Below are positions 1-6,098 of a stretch of 8,603 nucleotides of DNA, in pieces. Source of the DNA: Thermoprotei archaeon (GTDB lineage: Archaea > Thermoproteota > Methanomethylicia > Nezhaarchaeales > WYZ-LMO8); NCBI GenBank assembly GCA_003650865.1, contig QMSN01000036.1, positions 1 to 8,603 of the forward strand, given 5' to 3'. The stretch's first letter is position 1. Every line of letters begins with the position of its first letter. Position numbers and translations under genes: made by a program. A model generated the notes under the pieces. That model was not told the origin of the DNA. It did no database searches and was given only the letters and a program-made list of their open reading frames with translations.

Positions 1-69
1 CAGATAAACGATGTTTTGAGGAGGATATGCGATAAAGCTGGCATAGTGAGAGAGGTGAAGTTAGAGTAG
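1..69 (+). CDS. C-terminal end of an unidentified protein (partial)
   Basis: This is the last 22 codons of a gene that enters from the left edge and ends at TAG (67-69). The visible peptide begins QINDVLRRICDKAG and ends REVKLE. It is charged, amphipathic and probably a terminal helix followed by a strand, with no motif that identifies a family. It runs in the same direction as the LysR gene that starts 64 bases later. A TATA-like element lies in that gap, so the two genes are probably separate transcription units. The frame and stop are clear, but the function is unknown. Confidence 0.6.
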   Translation, partial: QINDVLRRICDKAGIVREVKLE

Positions 70-99
70 CTAGAGGAAGTGGTTCTCAGCTCTCACTGT

Positions 100-113
100 A
101 CAAAAATTTTTAC
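100..113 (+). promoter_or_regulatory. TATA-box promoter for the LysR-family gene
   Basis: A perfect A5T5 palindrome (102-111) sits in an otherwise mixed-composition gap, centred about 27 nt upstream of the ATG at 134. That is the usual archaeal distance from TATA box to transcription start. There is no Shine-Dalgarno match between the box and the ATG, so a leaderless transcript beginning at or next to the start codon is the simplest reading. Confidence 0.5.
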
Positions 114-133
114 ACTCTGTATAGAAGCCCTTT

Positions 134-1111
134 ATGGGTTCTATGAGCTTGGACTTGAAGCTCTCTTCAATAAGGGTCTTCCTAGTAGCAGCTGAGCACA
201 ACAGCTTTAGAGAGGCTGCTAAGAAGCTGGGGTTGACTGTGGCCACCGTGAGCAACCACGTAGCCTCTCTTGAGTCCTTCTTAGGCGTTAAGTTATTTGA
301 GAGAGGGGCTAGAGGGGCTTCATTAACCCCTGAAGGCCGAGTGGTCTATAGGGACCTTAAAAGGCTTCTCGAGGGGTTGCTCGAGATAAAGAGTAAGGTG
401 GAGGAGTTAGGGTTACGGTCTAATTTGCTCACGGTTGCATCCATGGAGTTGTCGATTGAGCACGTAGTGCCATGTGTCATCAGCAAGTTCAAGGAGAACG
501 TCAACCCCAACATGTCGTTCATGCTCAAGAGGGGGGATGAGGCCTACTGCATAGGAGAGGTTCGAGTAGGGAAGGCTGACATAGCTTTCATAGAGGGTAT
601 CGAGAAGAGAGCTGAGTGGAGCGATGTGGAGTACATGGAGCTGGCAACTGACAGGTTCGTTGTAGTGTCGCCAGCAAAGTGGGGGTTGAAAGGTAGGGTT
701 AAGATGGAGGATTTAAGAGGGTATCCAGTCGTTATGTGTGACCCCAAGTCGGGGATGGGCAGCTTAGTTTACAGGTACTTAGAGCTTAACGAGGTTGAGC
801 CTGCAACTCTAAACGTTAAAGCGGTCTTCCCCAGCGTTACATCTACACTAACAGCTGTATCTCAAGGTCTAGGCTTGACGATAACCCCTCTAACCTCCAT
901 AAGGGGGTTGGTGGGAGACTACCATGACCTGCGCGTGGCATCCATAAAATCCCGCGTCGAGAAGATCTCATTCCACGCAGTTAAGAGGAGAGATGCCTCA
1001 AGCAAAGTTGAGGAGTTCTGGGGCTTCCTCGAAAAGTTGAAGGAGGAGGCTAAGGGGAGCCTCCCCTGCGTTAGGGTGGCATCAGAGAGAATATGGAGGA
1101 TGATCAGGTAG
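134..1111 (+). CDS. LysR-family transcriptional regulator
   Basis: A 325-residue DNA-binding regulator of normal LysR length. Residues 12-70 form the N-terminal winged helix-turn-helix: the SSIRVFLVAAEHNSFREAAK segment, then the TVATVSNHVASLE recognition helix, then KLFERGARGASLTPEG, all in the classic LysR spacing. Residues 80-95 are the linker helix. Residues about 97-305 resemble the two-lobed effector-binding domain, including the typical GLGLTITP stretch at 246-252. About 20 basic residues follow as an extra tail. LysR proteins usually act as tetramers that sense a small molecule and often control a neighbouring or divergent gene. No divergent partner exists here, so the effector and target are unknown. 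The start at 134 fits a leaderless transcript; an ATG at 143 is an alternative. Full-length LysR proteins are less common in archaea than in bacteria, so ancestral transfer from bacteria is possible but not shown. Confidence 0.93.
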   Translation: MGSMSLDLKLSSIRVFLVAAEHNSFREAAKKLGLTVATVSNHVASLESFLGVKLFERGARGASLTPEGRVVYRDLKRLLEGLLEIKSKVEELGLRSNLLTVASMELSIEHVVPCVISKFKENVNPNMSFMLKRGDEAYCIGEVRVGKADIAFIEGIEKRAEWSDVEYMELATDRFVVVSPAKWGLKGRVKMEDLRGYPVVMCDPKSGMGSLVYRYLELNEVEPATLNVKAVFPSVTSTLTAVSQGLGLTITPLTSIRGLVGDYHDLRVASIKSRVEKISFHAVKRRDASSKVEEFWGFLEKLKEEAKGSLPCVRVASERIWRMIR

Positions 1112-1154
1112 GTGCTCCTAGAAGCGGTTCTTGTTAACATGAGGTCCTCACAGA

Positions 1155-1187
1155 AGCCTAGGGTTGCTCTAGTAGCTGCAGATTTTT
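1155..1187 (+). terminator. Possible terminator after the LysR gene
   Basis: A CTAG:CTAG stem (1158-1161 with 1169-1172), extended across a two-base bulge by AGC:GCT (1155-1157 with 1175-1177), is followed six bases later by TTTTT (1183-1187). Archaeal termination depends mainly on oligo-T, so the T-run is the meaningful part. It lies between the LysR stop and the next gene, where a terminator would be expected. The stem is weak. Confidence 0.3.
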
Positions 1188-1211
1188 CTCTACCGATGAC
1201 ACTATGATTGT

Positions 1212-1218
1212 GGGGGGT
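1212..1218 (+). promoter_or_regulatory. Ribosome binding site deciding the PLD-like start
   Basis: GGGGGGT lies four bases before TTG 1223, but it lies downstream of the more upstream in-frame TTG at 1208. The upstream TTG directly abuts a TGA in another frame and has no purine-rich site in front of it. The placement therefore favours the start at 1223. Confidence 0.4.
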
Positions 1219-1222
1219 CTCG

Positions 1223-2215
1223 TTGAGGCATGCGGTGTGGATTGCATGCCTCATATCCTTAGTAGTAGGTTTGCTCGCCGGATACTACTGGAGCTACTCG
1301 TCTACTAATGACTTAGTGGCTCAGCTTGAAGGCGAGCTCCTAAGCTTGCAGTTGAATTACACAAGTCTAAGCGATGAATACAAGGATCTTCTAGGCAACT
1401 ACAACGCGTTGAGCTACGAGCTTTACGAGCTCACTAAGGCCTACGAGAACTTGGCGTTGAGGTACGAAGCCCTCTTGAGCAATGAGAGCGGAGTTGCCTT
1501 AAGCGTGTTTTTATCGTCATCCCTCAACGCCGTGGAGGTTAACGTGACCAACACCTACAACAGTAGCTTGAGTGTAGTGGTTCTCTTCGTAACGTTTACG
1601 AGTGAAGAGCCCCTTCAAGTGGCCTACGATGTCTGCCACTTAGAGCCTGGCGAGAGTAGGATGCTATCCTTTGAGCTCACAAGCGAGGTTGAGAAGTTCA
1701 AGGTGTTAGCGGTCACTGAGAGAGGGGCGAGAGAAGCTGAAGTTGAAGCTGGAGAGACCACGCTCTTAGTAGACGAGGAGTACTATGAGAGCTTGATTCA
1801 GGACCTGAGAGGAGCTAAGGATAGGATACTAGTCGCCATGTACTCCATGATATACGACCCAGGAGATAGCTTTGACTACGCAAATGACGTGATAGAGGAG
1901 CTCGCTAGAGCTGCTGAGAGAGGAGTTAAGGTCTACGTATTCCTGGAGCACAAGACGTACTACGGGGAGATGGAGAGAAACCTAGAGGCTTACGAGTACC
2001 TCTTGGAGCATGGAGTGCACGTGAAGCTGGATGAGCAAGCCGACACCGACCACATGAAGCTCGTGATCATAGATGGCGAGGTCGTCTACGTGGGATCGCA
2101 CAACTGGAGTGAGTCAGCCCTCTACTACAACCACGAGACCACCTTGAGGTGCACTGACAAGAGTGTAGTTGAAGCAGCGGAAGATTACTTCTGGAGCCTC
2201 TGGAGCGAGGGCTGA
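1223..2215 (+). CDS. Membrane-anchored PLD-like phosphodiesterase/nuclease with coiled-coil stalk
   Basis: A 330-residue protein when started at TTG 1223 (335 from TTG 1208). Numbering below is for the 335-residue form. Residues 8-28 are one hydrophobic segment, either a signal anchor or a signal peptide. Residues 33-92 are a leucine/tyrosine-rich coiled coil. Residues 95-185 look like a beta-rich domain. Residues 186-335 match the PLD-like (PLDc_2) fold, with a single HKD motif: H282, K284 and D289, then GSHNWS (296-301) and a late E310. Single-HKD enzymes such as Nuc normally build the active site from two subunits, which a coiled-coil stalk would favour. N-glycosylation sequons in the stalk and middle domain (NYT, NES, NVT, NSS) agree with an exposed location. 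The substrate could be a phospholipid or nucleic acid; the sequence does not say. It is first in a plus-strand cluster with the next two genes. Confidence 0.85.
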   Translation: MRHAVWIACLISLVVGLLAGYYWSYSSTNDLVAQLEGELLSLQLNYTSLSDEYKDLLGNYNALSYELYELTKAYENLALRYEALLSNESGVALSVFLSSSLNAVEVNVTNTYNSSLSVVVLFVTFTSEEPLQVAYDVCHLEPGESRMLSFELTSEVEKFKVLAVTERGAREAEVEAGETTLLVDEEYYESLIQDLRGAKDRILVAMYSMIYDPGDSFDYANDVIEELARAAERGVKVYVFLEHKTYYGEMERNLEAYEYLLEHGVHVKLDEQADTDHMKLVIIDGEVVYVGSHNWSESALYYNHETTLRCTDKSVVEAAEDYFWSLWSEG

Positions 2216-2290
2216 ACTTTGAGGGTACACGTCTCGAAGTCGAAGCTCTCGAAGGCAACATTGATAGTACACCCAACAACACTATTTACT

Positions 2291-2295
2291 GGTGG
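2291..2295 (+). promoter_or_regulatory. Ribosome binding site for the 104-residue protein
   Basis: GGTGG sits five bases upstream of GTG 2301, a good match to the archaeal anti-Shine-Dalgarno. It overlaps the alternative in-frame GTG at 2292, which itself has no site upstream, so 2301 is the better start. Confidence 0.45.
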
Positions 2296-2300
2296 CTCTC

Positions 2301-2615
2301 GTGGGCGAAGAAGCACCCATTAAGAGCGCACTCGCCTTTAAGTGGACGTGGGATGTCGTGAGGGACGTGGACGGCTTAGAGAGGAGGTTGAAGGAGAGGT
2401 TGTTCTACGTCGTTAGGCCGAGGAGCGACGTCATAGTTGCGACGAGCCTCACAAATCCCTCCATGATACTCTTCGTGATGATGTGTGGAGATGAGGGAGG
2501 AGATCTCATAGTAGTACAGAACCCGGGTGGGTGGTACAGCGACGACGACATAATTGAGCACATGCCCCTCTTTGAGAAGAGCGCAGGTATAAAGCTCCTG
2601 AAAGACCAAGCTTGA
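2301..2615 (+). CDS. Conserved-looking protein of unknown function, 104 residues
   Basis: I do not recognise a family. The protein is acidic and soluble-looking, with no signal peptide or membrane span. It reads as a compact alpha/beta domain: a helix around DVDGLERRLKERLF, a strand pair VIVATSL and MILFVMMCGDE, then LIVVQNPGGWYSDDDIIEHM and a short C-terminal helix. The strand-turn-strand pattern with a GGWYSDD turn suggests a small sensor-like or NTF2/PAS-sized fold, but this is only a guess. It lies 85 bases after the PLD-like gene. A TTG of the next frame overlaps its stop codon, so it is probably part of the same transcript. Its codon use and purine-rich coding strand match its neighbours. 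The start at 2301 is chosen from the GGTGG site; GTG 2292 would add three residues. Confidence 0.7.
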   Translation: MGEEAPIKSALAFKWTWDVVRDVDGLERRLKERLFYVVRPRSDVIVATSLTNPSMILFVMMCGDEGGDLIVVQNPGGWYSDDDIIEHMPLFEKSAGIKLLKDQA

Positions 2616-2664
2616 TAAGGAGGGGCATCGATAACATTAATGAGTCTAAGAGATGGATCTGCTT

Positions 2665-2671
2665 GGAGGGT
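2665..2671 (+). promoter_or_regulatory. Ribosome binding site deciding the hydrolase start
   Basis: GGAGGGT lies six bases before TTG 2678. That start places the hydrophobic anchor about eight residues from the N-terminus, as expected for a signal anchor. The open frame continues upstream to a TTG at 2612, but that would put 22 polar residues before the anchor. Confidence 0.55.
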
Positions 2672-2677
2672 AGTGGT

Positions 2678-3637
2678 TTGGCTGGAGGTAGGCTTGGTAA
2701 AACTAGCATAGTCGCTATCGTCCTAGCTGCAGTAGCGCTACTAGTAGTCGTAGGCCACCTCTACTGGGCTCAAGTAGAGCTTGGAGTTGCTGAGAGAAGC
2801 TTCACAGTTAAGTCCTTCGATGGAGCCGAGGTTTACGTCCTCGAGAAGTACGTCCCGAGAGTGGAGACTAAAGGAGTGGTCATCCTGCTCCACCCATACA
2901 CAGGAGTTGGACACCTCTACTACGATATTCCAGTCTCAGACTACAGCTTAATGGACTACTTGGCTCGCCACGGCTTCGATGTGTACGCCATCGACGTGAG
3001 GGGCTTTGGACTGAGCGACAAGCCTGAGACCTTCACGTTAGAGGACTGCGCTAGAGACGTAAAGGCAGTAGTGGATCGAATAATCTCCGAGAAGGGTGTT
3101 AGCAGAGTAAGTGTTGTGGGTCTATCATTTGGCAGCTGCGTAGCAGTGACGTTTACGGGCATGTACGGCGAGCTCGTCGACAGGCTTGTGCTCATAGGCT
3201 ACCCCTACAAGGACATGAACGACACGTTTGAGCAGGTCTTCAGCGCACTCCCTCAACTAGCATCACAAGGAATCTACTACGTCCCTGAGAAAGCCTCAAG
3301 AGAGAAGGGGCCCTTCCTACACGAAGCTGAGGAGGAAATCATAGATCAGTGGTACGAGCTCATATCCTCGAGGAACTCCACGATACCGACGGCTGTCATG
3401 GCAGACCTATTGAACTACACATCCTCAAAGTACATCCCGCAGATAAAGACTCCTACGCTGCTCATCAGGGGGGAGTACGACGTGTTGGTGTTGCAGGAGG
3501 ACAATTGGAACTGCTTTAGAGACCTTGGATGCCACGAAAAGGCTTACGTAGTGCTAGCCAATGCTGGGCACTCAGCTGTTAGGGAGAAAGTTCACTTAGA
3601 GCTCTTTAAGCTGATACTGGGATGGCTCGAGGAATAG
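2678..3637 (+). CDS. Membrane-anchored alpha/beta hydrolase (serine esterase/lipase type)
   Basis: A 319-residue protein from TTG 2678. Residues about 9-28 (SIVAIVLAAVALLVVV and following) are a single membrane anchor, so the catalytic domain should face outside. The alpha/beta hydrolase fold is clear: strand VVILLHPYTG, where an HP pair stands at the usual HG oxyanion turn; YAIDVRGFGLSDKP; the nucleophile elbow GLSFG with Ser150; the acid in RGEYDVL (Asp268); and the base in NAGHSAV (His298). The layout resembles monoacylglycerol-lipase-like or proline-iminopeptidase-like hydrolases, but the substrate cannot be read from the sequence. Several sequons (NDT, NST, NYT) agree with export. It follows the unknown 104-residue gene by 62 bases and probably shares its transcript. 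Its stop is seven bases from the stop of the convergent transporter gene. A start at TTG 2612, overlapping the previous stop, is possible but less likely. Confidence 0.88.
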   Translation: MAGGRLGKTSIVAIVLAAVALLVVVGHLYWAQVELGVAERSFTVKSFDGAEVYVLEKYVPRVETKGVVILLHPYTGVGHLYYDIPVSDYSLMDYLARHGFDVYAIDVRGFGLSDKPETFTLEDCARDVKAVVDRIISEKGVSRVSVVGLSFGSCVAVTFTGMYGELVDRLVLIGYPYKDMNDTFEQVFSALPQLASQGIYYVPEKASREKGPFLHEAEEEIIDQWYELISSRNSTIPTAVMADLLNYTSSKYIPQIKTPTLLIRGEYDVLVLQEDNWNCFRDLGCHEKAYVVLANAGHSAVREKVHLELFKLILGWLEE

Positions 3638-3644
3638 GCAGAGC

Positions 3645-4622
3645 CTAAGAGCGCTTAGCTCTACGCTTACTAGTGCGATAACGCTTAGGCTTCACGTGCT
3701 CCACGAGCCTAGCCCTCTTCTTAATAAACTTCTTTACCCGCTTAGCCCTCTTAGGTGTTAATATTATGGTTACGTGGATCACCTCTTGAATCGAGGAGAG
3801 TATCCTCCTAACGGTCTTGACGGCAGCTTTATGGGCCTCGCTTAAGGTCAAGTGGCCTGGTGCTCGAAGCCAAACCTCACCGACTACGAAGGAGCCTACA
3901 GGCCTAAGTTTAAGCCTCGAGACCTCGAGGCCAGAAGCTTCCTCAGCTATACGCCTCATCTTCCTATTGAGCTCTCCATCAACCCCAACGTCGAGAAGAG
4001 TGTATGTGGATTCAACGAGTATTTTCACCGCGGTGTAGGCCATGTAGAGGGCCACGCCCACGGTGGCTCCAGCCTCTAGGATCGGCATGTTCATGGGCTG
4101 AGCCAGCATAGCCAATCCTCCAGCGACCACCCCTATGAGCACGTCAGCCTTGAGGTGAGTAACCGACGCTTGGAGAGCCCTGCTCTTCACTCTCTCCATG
4201 GTCCTCGTCAGGTACTTCAAGATCACGAGGGATTCAAGCCCACCTATCAGCACTAGGAGGGCTATGTGGGGAGGTGTGGTCTCGTGCATTGCTGATAGGG
4301 CTAAGTACGTTATCCAAGCGGCCATGAAGACCGACACTAAGGATACCGCTAGAGAAGCTAAGCTCTCAGCTTTGTAGAGCCCCCATGGAAACCTCTTGCT
4401 GGGCTTTGAGGCTGAGGCCTTTAACGCTACGTAGACCGTGAAGCCCACTATTACATCTATCACGCCGTGCAGAGCATCAGCTAACACTATCTTTGAGAAG
4501 CCCAGTGAAGCTAGGACAGCTATCTCAATTGCAACCAGCATCACTGTGGCTATGGATGCCTTCAGCATAGCCCTAGCTCCAGCTCTAAGCCCCCTAAGCT
4601 TCCTTGAGACTATGCGCTTCAA
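3645..4622 (-). CDS. Cation diffusion facilitator (CDF) family metal transporter
   Basis: A 325-residue divalent-metal/proton antiporter of the CDF family, usually exporting Zn2+, Fe2+, Mn2+ or similar ions. Six membrane segments fit residues 20-205. The paired metal-site motifs are present: LADALHGVID in segment 2 (D49, H52, D56) and THLKAD in segment 5 (H156, D160). The loop motif FPWGLYKAESLASL (78-91) is typical of the family. Residues about 211-290 form the cytoplasmic dimerisation domain (LLDVGVDGEL to VTIILTP). The last 35 residues are unusual: 19 are Lys or Arg and only one is acidic. The HxxxD arrangement suits zinc or a broad range of metals; this is an inference. The start is TTG 4622, because a stop lies two codons upstream. 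ATG 4568, preceded by GGAG, would shorten it by 18 residues. TATA-like stretches at 4674-4685 and 4637-4644 leave the promoter uncertain. Confidence 0.92.
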   Translation of the reverse strand: MKRIVSRKLRGLRAGARAMLKASIATVMLVAIEIAVLASLGFSKIVLADALHGVIDVIVGFTVYVALKASASKPSKRFPWGLYKAESLASLAVSLVSVFMAAWITYLALSAMHETTPPHIALLVLIGGLESLVILKYLTRTMERVKSRALQASVTHLKADVLIGVVAGGLAMLAQPMNMPILEAGATVGVALYMAYTAVKILVESTYTLLDVGVDGELNRKMRRIAEEASGLEVSRLKLRPVGSFVVGEVWLRAPGHLTLSEAHKAAVKTVRRILSSIQEVIHVTIILTPKRAKRVKKFIKKRARLVEHVKPKRYRTSKRRAKRS

Positions 4623-4707
4623 GGCCCTTCAGCACCTTGTATAGAGCCATAGACTCTAAGGAGAAATAGAGGACTAAAGTAATAAGCTGTCTCGACGTGC
4701 GTTACCT

Positions 4708-5490
4708 CTAAAATATGTATTTCGAGGGACCGCTTAAGAGGTCGCTTAGAGAGCCTTGAGATAAGGCGTACCTGTATACCTCAAGCTTCTTCTTAAACTT
4801 CTTGTGAAGCTCGTCAGCCTCTCCAAGGTCTAGATCAAGCTTCATCAGCGAGCCTAGAGCCCTTAGAAGCAAGTAGCCCGACCAATAGTCCACTCCGCCA
4901 AGCTGTGGCAGTAATGTATGCACGACGTATGGGATGTGAACCCATAAGCTCACAGCATTAATGCCGTACCTCTTAGCCCTCCTCAGAAGAAGCGTGTATA
5001 TGCTTGAGGGTCCCTCATAAGTTATGGGGTTTAAGTCCTGTACTAGGTCCTTTAGAGACTCGTCAGCCACGACATAGGATACCTTCGGCTCAGACACGTT
5101 GTCTATAAAGCCCCCTAAAGTACATAGAAGCTTGCAGCTGAGCTTCTTAGCGAATTTCAAGGTCATCTTTATGAAGGTACGCCACTTAACGTTTGGCTCA
5201 GGACCTGTTAATAGGAGCGTGTCCCCTTTATTAGAGGTTTTAAATGAGTAAAGTAAGGGCGAAATTTTCTTGACAACTCCCTCCGCAATAACTGTCTTAG
5301 GCCTGTTCAACGCGTAGTCGACGAAGCCTTCAGCTGATAGAGTCCTCATGGTCTTCATGCAAAGCCACTTTGACAGGTAGCTTACGCTATAGGTAACAAC
5401 TCCACCTCCATCGGCATAGCCCGTCAAGGCCACTATGAGCTTATTGGTGGGGCTTACTTCTTGAGAGTCTAAGTTCACCGTATCCACCAA
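4708..5490 (-). CDS. PAC2-family protein (proteasome assembly chaperone type)
   Basis: A 260-residue protein of the PAC2 family, named for eukaryotic proteasome assembly chaperone 2. Archaeal relatives include PbaA and PbaB. Family landmarks are present in order: VALTGYADGGGVVTYSVSYL (20-39); a glycine-rich strand DTLLLTGPEPNVKWRTF (90-106); TLGGFIDNV (124-132); ITYEGPSSI (156-164); and INAVSLWVHIPYVV (177-190). A C-terminal helical region ending in a charged amphipathic helix (225-240) follows. Length is normal. Some archaeal members end in an HbYX motif that docks on the proteasome alpha ring; this one ends KYIF, with Tyr third from the end rather than penultimate. Starts at TTG 5490, GTG 5487 or GTG 5478 are all possible. 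The TATA box at 5514-5521 predicts transcription starting near 5490, so a leaderless start is likely. It lies 85 bases before the transporter gene on the same strand. Confidence 0.88.
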   Translation of the reverse strand: MVDTVNLDSQEVSPTNKLIVALTGYADGGGVVTYSVSYLSKWLCMKTMRTLSAEGFVDYALNRPKTVIAEGVVKKISPLLYSFKTSNKGDTLLLTGPEPNVKWRTFIKMTLKFAKKLSCKLLCTLGGFIDNVSEPKVSYVVADESLKDLVQDLNPITYEGPSSIYTLLLRRAKRYGINAVSLWVHIPYVVHTLLPQLGGVDYWSGYLLLRALGSLMKLDLDLGEADELHKKFKKKLEVYRYALSQGSLSDLLSGPSKYIF

Positions 5491-5513
5491 TAATTTCTAC
5501 TGCTCATCTGCTT

Positions 5514-5521
5514 TACTTATA
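5514..5521 (-). promoter_or_regulatory. TATA-box promoter for the PAC2 gene
   Basis: On the minus strand this reads TATAAGTA, inside AGCTATAAGTAAAG. Its centre is about 27 nt upstream of the TTG/GTG codons at 5490/5487, which is the expected distance to a leaderless start. It lies between the stop of the small membrane protein (5540) and the PAC2 gene, so PAC2 can be transcribed on its own. Confidence 0.5.
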
Positions 5522-5539
5522 GCTTAGCCCTGAAGGTAG

Positions 5540-5647
5540 TTATGGAGATGCTACTAGAGCATTTAGTATGGCTATTAGCACCACCATCAAGACTAGGAGA
5601 ATCATGATCCTTGATGCAGGATCTCTGTTCTCCTTCATCTCCACCAT
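5540..5647 (-). CDS. Small single-span membrane protein, 35 residues
   Basis: A short frame from ATG 5647 (or ATG 5638, giving 32 residues) to TAA (5542-5540). The N-terminus is polar and charged (MVEMKENRDPASR), followed by about 18 hydrophobic residues (IMILLVLMVVLIAILNAL) and a short ASP tail. The order of charged head then single hydrophobic span is that of a real small membrane protein and is unlikely by chance. A TATA box, TTTAAAAG on this strand (5674-5667), sits about 24 nt upstream of ATG 5647. GGTGGAG directly precedes ATG 5638. The tail-like layout recalls small Sec- or respiratory-complex subunits, but I do not recognise a family. It lies 49 bases upstream of the PAC2 gene on the same strand. 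A longer plus-strand frame over the same bases is treated as its shadow. Confidence 0.5.
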   Translation of the reverse strand: MVEMKENRDPASRIMILLVLMVVLIAILNALVASP

Positions 5648-5666
5648 AAGCCTTTGCTACAAAACC

Positions 5667-5674
5667 CTTTTAAA
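5667..5674 (-). promoter_or_regulatory. TATA box for the small membrane protein, possibly bidirectional
   Basis: TTTAAAAG on the minus strand (CTTTTAAA on the plus strand) predicts minus-strand transcription starting near 5645, at the ATG of the 35-residue protein. Because the core TTTAAA is palindromic it could also fire rightward, giving the GYD gene a leader of about 60 nt. Confidence 0.4.
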
Positions 5675-5714
5675 CTACGGTATTACCTCTCAGGGAATAG
5701 AAACTTCGATATCG

Positions 5715-5721
5715 CTATATA
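5715..5721 (+). promoter_or_regulatory. TATA-box promoter for the GYD gene
   Basis: CTATATA here would place the transcription start near 5744, at or just before the GAGGTG ribosome binding site (5745-5750). That site lies eight bases before ATG 5759. Confidence 0.45.
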
Positions 5722-5758
5722 CCGTTACTAAGCAATATAGATTTGAGGTGCCCTAGAG

Positions 5759-6055
5759 ATGGGGATATACGTCCTCCTCTCGACGCTAACGGCTGAGGGC
5801 AGAAAGACCGTCAAGGAGAGGCCTGAGAGAATACTAGAGGTTAACAAGGAGATAGAGACTTTTGGCGCTAAGGTTCTCCAGCAGTGGGCGGTGCTTGGCC
5901 CCTACGACTTCGTCAACATAGTTGAGGCTCCCGACAACGAGGCTATAGCCAGGATATCTGTTGAGCTTGGTTCGAGAGGGACTGTCCACATAATAAGCAT
6001 GCCAGCTATACCCGTTGAACAGTTCATAAAGTCGATAAAAGAGAAGAAGACGTAA
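5759..6055 (+). CDS. GYD-domain protein
   Basis: A 98-residue single-domain protein of the GYD family (PF08734), named after a conserved Gly-Tyr-Asp that appears here as GPYD at residues 47-50. The family pattern is clear: an N-terminal strand IYVLLSTLTAEG, a helix ERILEVNKEIETFGAKV, the strand pair QQWAVLGPYDFVNIVEAP, a helix NEAIARISVELGSRG and a final strand HIISMPAIPVEQF. The fold is ferredoxin-like, related to dimeric alpha-beta barrel and ACT-like small proteins. The biochemical role of the family is not established. The start is well supported by GAGGTG at 5745-5750. It is flanked by its own TATA box and an oligo-T terminator, so it is probably monocistronic. Length is typical of the family. 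Confidence 0.88.
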   Translation: MGIYVLLSTLTAEGRKTVKERPERILEVNKEIETFGAKVLQQWAVLGPYDFVNIVEAPDNEAIARISVELGSRGTVHIISMPAIPVEQFIKSIKEKKT

Positions 6056-6070
6056 GCTCAACATCATTAT

Positions 6071-6082
6071 TCCTTTTTTCTT
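6071..6082 (+). terminator. Oligo-T terminator of the GYD gene
   Basis: TCCTTTTTTCTT begins 15 bases after the GYD stop codon. A pyrimidine tract with six consecutive T on the non-template strand is the standard archaeal termination signal. No hairpin is needed or seen. Confidence 0.55.
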
Positions 6083-6098
6083 GAAAGCAGGCATTAAA

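Noticed and set aside
78..97. AGTG/CACT short dyad upstream of the LysR TATA box as a LysR operator
   Set aside because: Only four matched bases per arm and not the T-N11-A form; too weak to call.
1139..1207. Mini-frame of 22 codons beginning MRSSQKPRVALVAADF
   Set aside because: No ribosome binding site, covers the possible LysR terminator, and shows no motif.
919..1254. Minus-strand 111-residue frame across the end of the LysR gene
   Set aside because: Antisense shadow with no ribosome binding site and no recognisable domain.
2212..2361. Open plus-strand stretch just after the PLD-like stop that reads like protein (for example NNTIYWWLSWAKKHP)
   Set aside because: It has no start codon with a ribosome binding site, overlaps both neighbouring genes, and could arise from purine-rich coding strand bias. 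A frameshifted extension of the PLD protein is possible but the PLD domain is already complete.
2617..2711. Strong Shine-Dalgarno-like AAGGAGGGG with a 23-codon frame from ATG 2640
   Set aside because: Spacing to the ATG is about 14 bases, the peptide has no features, and it overlaps the better-supported hydrolase start at TTG 2678.
5568..5756. Plus-strand frame of 62 residues upstream of the GYD gene
   Set aside because: No ribosome binding site, no recognisable pattern, and it contains the GYD TATA box; the antisense 35-residue membrane protein explains the same bases better.
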